Assembly: GCA_963925545.1 (NCBI GenBank)
Contig: CAWUSA010000024.1
Span: 1-10,412 of the forward strand
Length of the DNA stretch: 10,412 nucleotides
Reading direction: 5' to 3'
From: TMED14 sp963925545
GTDB taxonomy: Bacteria; Bacteroidota; Bacteroidia; Flavobacteriales; Schleiferiaceae
Shown: positions 6,250-10,412 of the stretch, piece by piece
Layout of the letters: the number at the start of each line of letters is the position of its first letter
Numbering within the stretch: position 1 is the first letter of the stretch
The notes under the pieces: generated by a model
The model's database searches: none
What the model was told of the DNA's origin: nothing
What the model saw: the letters and a program-made list of their open reading frames with translations, nothing else
Program-made: the position numbers and the translations under genes

Positions 6250-8151
6250 TCAGTATGCGCGTTGGTCGTTGCCCTCCATGTAGTTCACAAAGCTTTGATT
6301 GGCCACACGGGTGCCGCCGGGGGTGGGGTAGTTGCCAGTGAAATACCAGTCGCCAAGGTTTTGCGGGCAAGAAGCGTGCAAATCCTCAATGCGTTGGTAA
6401 ATGATCTTGACCTCAGCCTTCACATGCTTTGGTGTGAGGATGACGGCGATCTCATCGGAAATCTCATCTGCAGAGAAATGACTGTAGACCGCCTTCACGG
6501 CATTGATTTGTTCCTCTTTGGGTTTCTTGAGCTCAGATTTTGCTAGCTCATAGGCCTTAGGGAGAACCTGATCAAGCTTTCGCTTCTTGAGCAGAGAAAC
6601 CACTGCTTGGAATGCGGCAAAATCCTTCATTCGGGCCATGTCAATGCCGTAGCAATCGGGGTAACGAATCTGTGGGGCAGAAGACACAATGATGATGCGC
6701 TTAGGGCCAAGCTTATCAAGCATTCCTAAAATACTCTTTTTCAGCGTCGTGCCCCGGACAATGCTGTCGTCTACCGCAACCAAGCTGTCTTGAGGGCCAA
6801 CCAAGTTGTAGGTGCTGTCATACACATGTGCCACCATGTCATCCCTGCCGGTGTCCTCTGCAATGAAGGTCCGGAGCTTGATGTCCTTCCACGCAATTTT
6901 TTCAACGCGGGGACGCTGCATCATGATGTCCATGACATCCTTCTCCTTGGGGCTTTTGCCCAACCCGATGATCGCTTTCGCCTTCAATTCATTCAGCAAA
7001 TCTTCTGCGCCTTGAACCAGGCCCATGTAGCTGATCTCAGCGGTGTTAGGGATGAAACTAAAGACCGTGTGGTCAAAGTTGCCACCCGAAGCTTCCATCA
7101 CCCGACGGGTTAGTCGGCGGCCAAGCTCAATACGTTCCTTGTAGATGTCTCCATCATTGCCTCGCGAGAAGTAGATGCGCTCAAAAGAACAAGCCAACCG
7201 CTCCTTAGGCGTTAAGATTTTCTCGATGCTGAGATCGCCATTTTTCCTGATCCAAACCATGTGGCCAGGAGGGACCTCCTTCACCTGATCGAAAGTCAGG
7301 CCAAAAGCCGTTTGAATCACTGGACGTTCAGAAGCCACCACAGCCACTTCATCATCCACGTAGTAGTAAGCTGGACGGATGCCGTTAGGATCCCTCAATA
7401 GAAATCCATCGCCCTGACCAATCATGCCACCCATGGCATAGCCACCATCCCAGACCTCTGAGGCTTTTTTCATCACCCTGTTGAGGTCTAAGTTGTCAGC
7501 AATGAATTGGCTTCGGTGGCCTTTATCCAAGCCGTGAACAGTCTTCGCGTCTTCATGCAAACGCTCGTTTTCCACATCCAGGAAATGCCCAATCTTCTCC
7601 ATGATAGTCACCGTGTCGGTGCTCACCTTGGGGTGCTGTCCAAAGCTCACCAGCTCTTCCATCAGCTCTTCCGTGTTGGTCATATTGAAGTTGCCAGCGA
7701 CAATCAAGTTGCGGCTCATGAAGTTGCTCTGTCTGAGGAAAGGATGGCAGGCCTCAATGCTGTTTTCACCATGGGTTCCATACCGCAAATGCCCCATGTA
7801 AATCTCACAGGCAAAGGGCAGATTCTCCTTTACCCACTTGGCGTCCTTGAGCCGCTCAGGCTTGCCGTCCAAGCGCTCAGCCAGGCTAAGTTGAATGCGC
7901 CCATAGATATCCTGCATAGGCTTAGGCTCAATGCTGCGGTAGCGTGTGATGTAACGTTTCCCAGGAGGCATACCCATCTTGATGCCAGCCAATCCCGCGC
8001 CATCTTGGCCGCGGTTGTGCTGCTTTTCCATCATCAGAATCATCTTATTCAGGCCATACAAAGCCGTCCCGTAGGTTTCCAGGTAATGGTCCAGGGGTTT
8101 GCGAAGTCTAAGGAGTGCTATGCCGCACTCATGCTTGATGGCGTCGCTCAT
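6250..8151 (-). CDS. long, divergent amidophosphoribosyltransferase (PurF-like)
   Basis: PurF makes 5-phosphoribosylamine from PRPP and glutamine, the first step of purine synthesis. This 633-residue relative has the class II glutamine amidotransferase domain: nucleophile Cys9 after an 8-residue propeptide (MSDAIKHE), QHNRGQDGAG (44-53), GHLRYGTHG (120-128). It also has RDPNGIRP (253-260), CSFERIYFSR (321-330) and a phosphoribosyltransferase domain with PRPP loop VAVDDSIVRGTT (458-469). It is over 100 residues longer than typical PurF (about 470-505), with insertions and a C-terminal extension containing WYFTGNYPTPGG (604-615). The oxyanion loop usually written HNGN reads GNFN (153-156). A longer frame opens at 8250, but the start at 8151 puts the cysteine near the N-terminus, as the family needs, and sits just behind a promoter box. 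It is first gene of a unit with pduO. I recall a long second PurF-like class in Bacteroidota, so it may not be the main purine enzyme. Confidence 0.88.
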   Translation of the reverse strand: MSDAIKHECGIALLRLRKPLDHYLETYGTALYGLNKMILMMEKQHNRGQDGAGLAGIKMGMPPGKRYITRYRSIEPKPMQDIYGRIQLSLAERLDGKPERLKDAKWVKENLPFACEIYMGHLRYGTHGENSIEACHPFLRQSNFMSRNLIVAGNFNMTNTEELMEELVSFGQHPKVSTDTVTIMEKIGHFLDVENERLHEDAKTVHGLDKGHRSQFIADNLDLNRVMKKASEVWDGGYAMGGMIGQGDGFLLRDPNGIRPAYYYVDDEVAVVASERPVIQTAFGLTFDQVKEVPPGHMVWIRKNGDLSIEKILTPKERLACSFERIYFSRGNDGDIYKERIELGRRLTRRVMEASGGNFDHTVFSFIPNTAEISYMGLVQGAEDLLNELKAKAIIGLGKSPKEKDVMDIMMQRPRVEKIAWKDIKLRTFIAEDTGRDDMVAHVYDSTYNLVGPQDSLVAVDDSIVRGTTLKKSILGMLDKLGPKRIIIVSSAPQIRYPDCYGIDMARMKDFAAFQAVVSLLKKRKLDQVLPKAYELAKSELKKPKEEQINAVKAVYSHFSADEISDEIAVILTPKHVKAEVKIIYQRIEDLHASCPQNLGDWYFTGNYPTPGGTRVANQSFVNYMEGNDQRAY

Positions 8152-8158
8152 GAAGTGA

Positions 8159-8166
8159 CAAAGGTA
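8159..8166 (-). promoter_or_regulatory. -7 box (TACCTTTG) of the PurF-like/pduO unit
   Basis: This is an exact TAnnTTTG match on the minus strand, ending 7 bases before the ATG at 8151, which leaves almost no leader. No TTG element is visible 19-21 bases upstream. The region where it would lie overlaps the -7 box of the divergent nbaD promoter. Confidence 0.5.
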
Positions 8167-8186
8167 ATGCTTGGCCACCGCTTGAC

Positions 8187-8194
8187 TATCTTTG
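8187..8194 (+). promoter_or_regulatory. -7 box (TATCTTTG) of nbaD
   Basis: This is an exact TAnnTTTG match on the plus strand, ending 17 bases before the ATG at 8212. The only nearby TTG (8171-8173) leaves a 13-base spacer, shorter than normal, so the -33 element is missing or weak. It is back-to-back with the box at 8159-8166. Confidence 0.5.
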
Positions 8195-8211
8195 CTAGAC
8201 AGAAAACTGCC

Positions 8212-9213
8212 ATGGACACACTTCCTCTTGTCGTAGACATTCATACCCATATTTTGCCAGAAACCATGCCAAATTGGGCATCAAAATTCGGCTATGGGGG
8301 CTTCATCCATCTGGATCATCATTGCCCTGGTTGCGCAAAGATGTACAAGGACTCCACCTTCTTTCGAGAAGTGGAGGCCAACTGCTGGGATCCGTCCACT
8401 CGCATCCACGAATGTGATCAACAAGGGGTAGGGATGCAGGTTTTAAGCACGGTGCCCGTGATGTTCTCTTACTGGGCAAAGCACCAAGACACCCTGGACC
8501 TATCCATGTTCCTCAACGACCACATTGCAGAGATTGTGAAGAGCTACCCCGGTCGCTTTGAAGGTCTGGGAACCTTGCCTATGCAAGCCCCTGAGCTAGC
8601 CATCAAAGAGCTGGAGCGCTGCAAGGCCATCGGTCTCAAGGGCGTCCAAATCGGCTCCCACATCAACCAATGGAATTTAAATGCCCCTGAGCTGTTCCCA
8701 GTATTCCAAGCTTGTGAAGCCCTGAATATGGCAGTTTTTGTGCACCCTTGGGACATGATGGCAAAAGAAAGCATGCCCGATTACTGGCTGCCATGGCTGG
8801 TAGGCATGCCAGCAGAAAGTTCATTGGCCCTGAGTTCCCTCATATTTGGTGGGGTCTTTGAGCGCTTGCCAAATTTGCGGGTGGCCATTGCACATGGTGG
8901 GGGCTCCTTCCCTGCAACCCTAGGTCGCATAGAACACGGCTTCAATGTCCGGCCTGACCTCTGTGCGGTTGACAACGACAAGCCGCCCACATCCTACATG
9001 GGAAAATTCTGGTTGGACTCCCTGGTCCATGACCCCCGCATGTTGGACATGATCGTAGACACCGTAGGAGAAAATCGGGTTGCTGTTGGCTCCGATTACC
9101 CCTTTCCCCTGGGTGAACACGAACCGGGCAAACTGGTCCGAAACATGCCATGGGCGGATGCAAAAAAAGCAAAAATTTTAGCGGCCAATGGCCTTGAATG
9201 GCTCAATGGCTGA
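8212..9213 (+). CDS. nbaD: 2-amino-3-carboxymuconate-6-semialdehyde decarboxylase (ACMSD)
   Basis: The enzyme is an amidohydrolase-superfamily, metal-dependent (usually Zn2+) decarboxylase. It converts ACMS to 2-aminomuconate semialdehyde and so diverts the kynurenine pathway from quinolinate/NAD synthesis to breakdown. The 333 residues match the usual length. The metal ligands are visible: H11-x-H13 in VVDIHTHILP, H178 in VFVHPW, and D295 in VGSDYPFPLG. Catalytic His228 is in AIAHGGGSFP, and R52 in STFFREVE corresponds to the substrate-binding arginine. Other family marks are HLDHHCPGCAKMYKD (33-47) and LDSLVHDP (268-275). The frame stays open far upstream to 7507, but that part is antisense to the PurF-like gene; the ATG at 8212 starts one turn before the HxH motif as in relatives. 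Its 3' end overlaps the convergent DtxR-type gene by 11 bases. NbaC, encoded nearby, supplies its substrate. Confidence 0.95.
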   Translation: MDTLPLVVDIHTHILPETMPNWASKFGYGGFIHLDHHCPGCAKMYKDSTFFREVEANCWDPSTRIHECDQQGVGMQVLSTVPVMFSYWAKHQDTLDLSMFLNDHIAEIVKSYPGRFEGLGTLPMQAPELAIKELERCKAIGLKGVQIGSHINQWNLNAPELFPVFQACEALNMAVFVHPWDMMAKESMPDYWLPWLVGMPAESSLALSSLIFGGVFERLPNLRVAIAHGGGSFPATLGRIEHGFNVRPDLCAVDNDKPPTSYMGKFWLDSLVHDPRMLDMIVDTVGENRVAVGSDYPFPLGEHEPGKLVRNMPWADAKKAKILAANGLEWLNG

Positions 9214-9862
9214 GTGACACGTGAAGCTGCTTGGCTTCCATCTCACTGAAGGCAATAGACTGGCCATGTACTTGCATCACTTGATGCCCTTGTTTGTCTT
9301 GACCTACCTTGACCAATTCACTGCCAAGCGAGACCTTGAATTCGTTAAGTTTTGCTAATAAATCTTGGTTGTCTGCCGCAGCCACCAAGGTGAATGAATC
9401 ACCTGGTTTTGCTGCAAAGAAGGTGGTTCCCTCTGTGGGCTGAATGGTCAGGTCATAGGAAGGAATGGGGTCACCATGCGGGTCGATGGTAGGATCCCCT
9501 AAGAATCTACCAAGCCTTGCAATGAGTTCGTTGGAACGCACATGCTCCAGCTGCTCAGCGATGTCATGCACTTTGTCCCAAGCAAAGCCTAAGTGTTCTG
9601 ACAAAAAGACCTCCCACAAGCGGTGGTTTCGAAGCAATTGAATGGCCTTGCGTTGGCCGATTTCAGTCAAGGAAATGCCACCGTATTTCACATAGTTCAC
9701 CAAGCCTTTGCCATCCAGTTTTTGTACCATGGCAGTCACCGAAGGCGCAGCCAATTTGAGGTGCTTTGCCAGTGCGTTGGTGCCAACCTGACCCTTGTCG
9801 TCGGCCAACTTGTCAATGGCCTTGAGGTAGTCTTCCTCGTTGCGGGTGAGTTGATCATTCAT
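9203..9862 (-). CDS. DtxR/MntR-family metal-dependent transcriptional regulator
   Basis: The 219-residue cytoplasmic repressor has three parts: an N-terminal winged helix (about 5-65, TNALAKHLKLAAPSVTAMVQ as helix-turn-helix, then the wing), a metal-binding and dimerisation domain (about 66-140), and a C-terminal FeoA/SH3-like domain (about 145-219). By position, MntR ligands D8, H77, E99, E102 and H103 correspond to D11, H80, E103, E106 and H107. The iron-type Met10 and Cys102 of DtxR are replaced by D11 and E103, and MntR E11 is K14. This suggests manganese rather than iron, although the third domain is the layout of DtxR/IdeR and of Mn-sensing SloR/ScaR. The ATG follows the nbaC stop after two bases, so they share an mRNA. 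Usual targets of the family are metal uptake genes; a role in controlling nbaC/nbaD is speculation. No operator is recognised in the window. Confidence 0.92.
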   Translation of the reverse strand: MNDQLTRNEEDYLKAIDKLADDKGQVGTNALAKHLKLAAPSVTAMVQKLDGKGLVNYVKYGGISLTEIGQRKAIQLLRNHRLWEVFLSEHLGFAWDKVHDIAEQLEHVRSNELIARLGRFLGDPTIDPHGDPIPSYDLTIQPTEGTTFFAAKPGDSFTLVAAADNQDLLAKLNEFKVSLGSELVKVGQDKQGHQVMQVHGQSIAFSEMEAKQLHVSLSH

Positions 9863-9864
9863 GA

Positions 9865-10392
9865 TCAGTCGGTGAATCGCGAATCCGTTGCCATAACGGT
9901 GCTACACTGATCACAGGTTCGCTTGTTGACATCGTGGTAGTAGTCGCGGAAATGCGGTTGAAAATCGACCTCCACGTCCTTCAACTCAAAATGCACCTCA
10001 TGAAGCTTGTGGTTGCAGCCTTCGCAGTACCATGCCAGGCCATCGATGAAGCCTTTACCTGCTCTCGTACGCTCCACCACCAGGCCAACGCTGCCTGCCT
10101 CCCGAATGGGAGAGTGCGGCGTATTCGCTGGCACAATCATCATGTCACCTGATTCGAGCACATGGTCCACGGGCTGGCCATTTTCCTGTGTTCTGACCGT
10201 GATGCGTCCCTCGAGTTGGTAAAAAAACTCCTCGGTTTCATTGAGGTGGTAATCCTTCCTTGCGTTAGGTCCAGCGACCACCATCACAATGAAGTCTTCT
10301 GCATCAGGGGTGAGGTTCTTATTGCCCACAGGGGGCTTGAGTTGATCGCGATTGGCGTCCAACCAGCGTTGAAAGTTGAAGGGTTTGATCAT
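9865..10392 (-). CDS. nbaC: 3-hydroxyanthranilate 3,4-dioxygenase (HAAO)
   Basis: This Fe(II)-dependent cupin enzyme opens the ring of 3-hydroxyanthranilate with O2 to give ACMS, a late step of tryptophan breakdown through kynurenine. The iron ligands are visible: H49 and E55 in KDYHLNETEEFF and H93 in NTPHSP. Substrate-binding R45 and R97 are at the expected places, and an acidic residue (E107) is near the third. The C-terminus has the rubredoxin-like second metal site of the bacterial enzymes: C123-E-G-C126 and C160-D-Q-C163. Length 175 is normal. The start opens MIKPFNFQRWLDANRDQL, as in relatives, and lies 4 bases behind a -7 box, so it is probably the first gene of its unit, followed by the DtxR-type gene. 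NbaD, encoded convergently, acts on its product. Upstream pathway genes (kynurenine monooxygenase, kynureninase) are not in the window. Confidence 0.96.
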   Translation of the reverse strand: MIKPFNFQRWLDANRDQLKPPVGNKNLTPDAEDFIVMVVAGPNARKDYHLNETEEFFYQLEGRITVRTQENGQPVDHVLESGDMMIVPANTPHSPIREAGSVGLVVERTRAGKGFIDGLAWYCEGCNHKLHEVHFELKDVEVDFQPHFRDYYHDVNKRTCDQCSTVMATDSRFTD

Positions 10393-10396
10393 GAAT

Positions 10397-10404
10397 CAAA
10401 GGTA
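10397..10404 (-). promoter_or_regulatory. -7 box (TACCTTTG) of nbaC
   Basis: This is an exact TAnnTTTG match on the minus strand, ending 4 bases before the ATG at 10392. It has the same eight bases as the box of the PurF-like gene. Only eight more upstream bases are in the window, so the -33 element cannot be checked. Confidence 0.5.
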
Positions 10405-10412
10405 TGACATCC

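Noticed and set aside
7507..8211. Open frame continuing 235 codons upstream of nbaD in the same frame
   Set aside because: It is antisense to the PurF-like gene along nearly its whole length, carries no recognisable domain, and the ACMSD family begins near the HxH motif, which the ATG at 8212 fits.
8152..8250. 33-codon N-terminal extension of the PurF-like frame from an ATG at 8250
   Set aside because: The nucleophile cysteine must become N-terminal after removal of a short propeptide; the extension would put it at residue 42, overlaps the nbaD start, and crosses the promoter box at 8159-8166.
1..10412. Search for CRISPR repeats, insertion sequences, tRNA genes, toxin-antitoxin or defence genes
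   Set aside because: No spaced repeats, transposase or integrase motifs, cloverleaf-like segments or defence-type domains were found by reading; almost all of the window is accounted for by the genes listed.

Overview
The window looks like ordinary chromosome from a Bacteroidota member, probably a free-living or marine flavobacterial lineage. The evidence is a long SecA (1149 residues) with a small DUF2795 gene in front of it, start codons without clear Shine-Dalgarno sequences, and exact TAnnTTTG promoter boxes (the Bacteroidota -7 element) ahead of five of the six transcription units. The finer placement is an inference. I see no tRNA, rRNA, CRISPR array, insertion sequence or phage gene, and no gene-free stretch longer than about 90 bases.

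Layout, left to right. A minus-strand WecA/MraY-type sugar-phosphate transferase gene runs off the left edge. Divergent from it is a plus-strand gene for a predicted membrane protein with a signal peptide, an exported kelch-like sensor region, one membrane helix and a cytoplasmic part resembling an OmpR-type winged helix. Its DNA is clearly more AT-rich than the rest. Next come two minus-strand units: DUF2795-secA, with a textbook TTTG-N19-TACTTTTG promoter, and a long divergent PurF-like amidophosphoribosyltransferase gene followed after one base by a PduO-type cobalamin adenosyltransferase gene. A 60-base divergent promoter region separates the PurF-like gene from a plus-strand ACMS decarboxylase gene (nbaD). 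That gene converges on, and overlaps by 11 bases, a minus-strand unit made of 3-hydroxyanthranilate 3,4-dioxygenase (nbaC) and a DtxR/MntR-family regulator.

Functionally, nbaC and nbaD encode consecutive steps of the kynurenine pathway. NbaC opens 3-hydroxyanthranilate to 2-amino-3-carboxymuconate semialdehyde (ACMS), and NbaD decarboxylates ACMS so that carbon goes to catabolism instead of cyclising to quinolinate for NAD. A metal-sensing repressor gene lies between them, and both enzymes use a metal. SecA is housekeeping protein export. The PurF-like/adenosyltransferase pair links a PRPP- and glutamine-type enzyme with coenzyme B12 activation without an obvious pathway reason.

The least described items are the kelch-membrane-winged-helix protein, the divergent PurF-like enzyme with an altered glutaminase loop, the regulator inside the kynurenine cluster, and promoter boxes only 4 to 7 bases from several start codons, which suggest leaderless mRNAs. 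No wholly new system is proven by the sequence alone.
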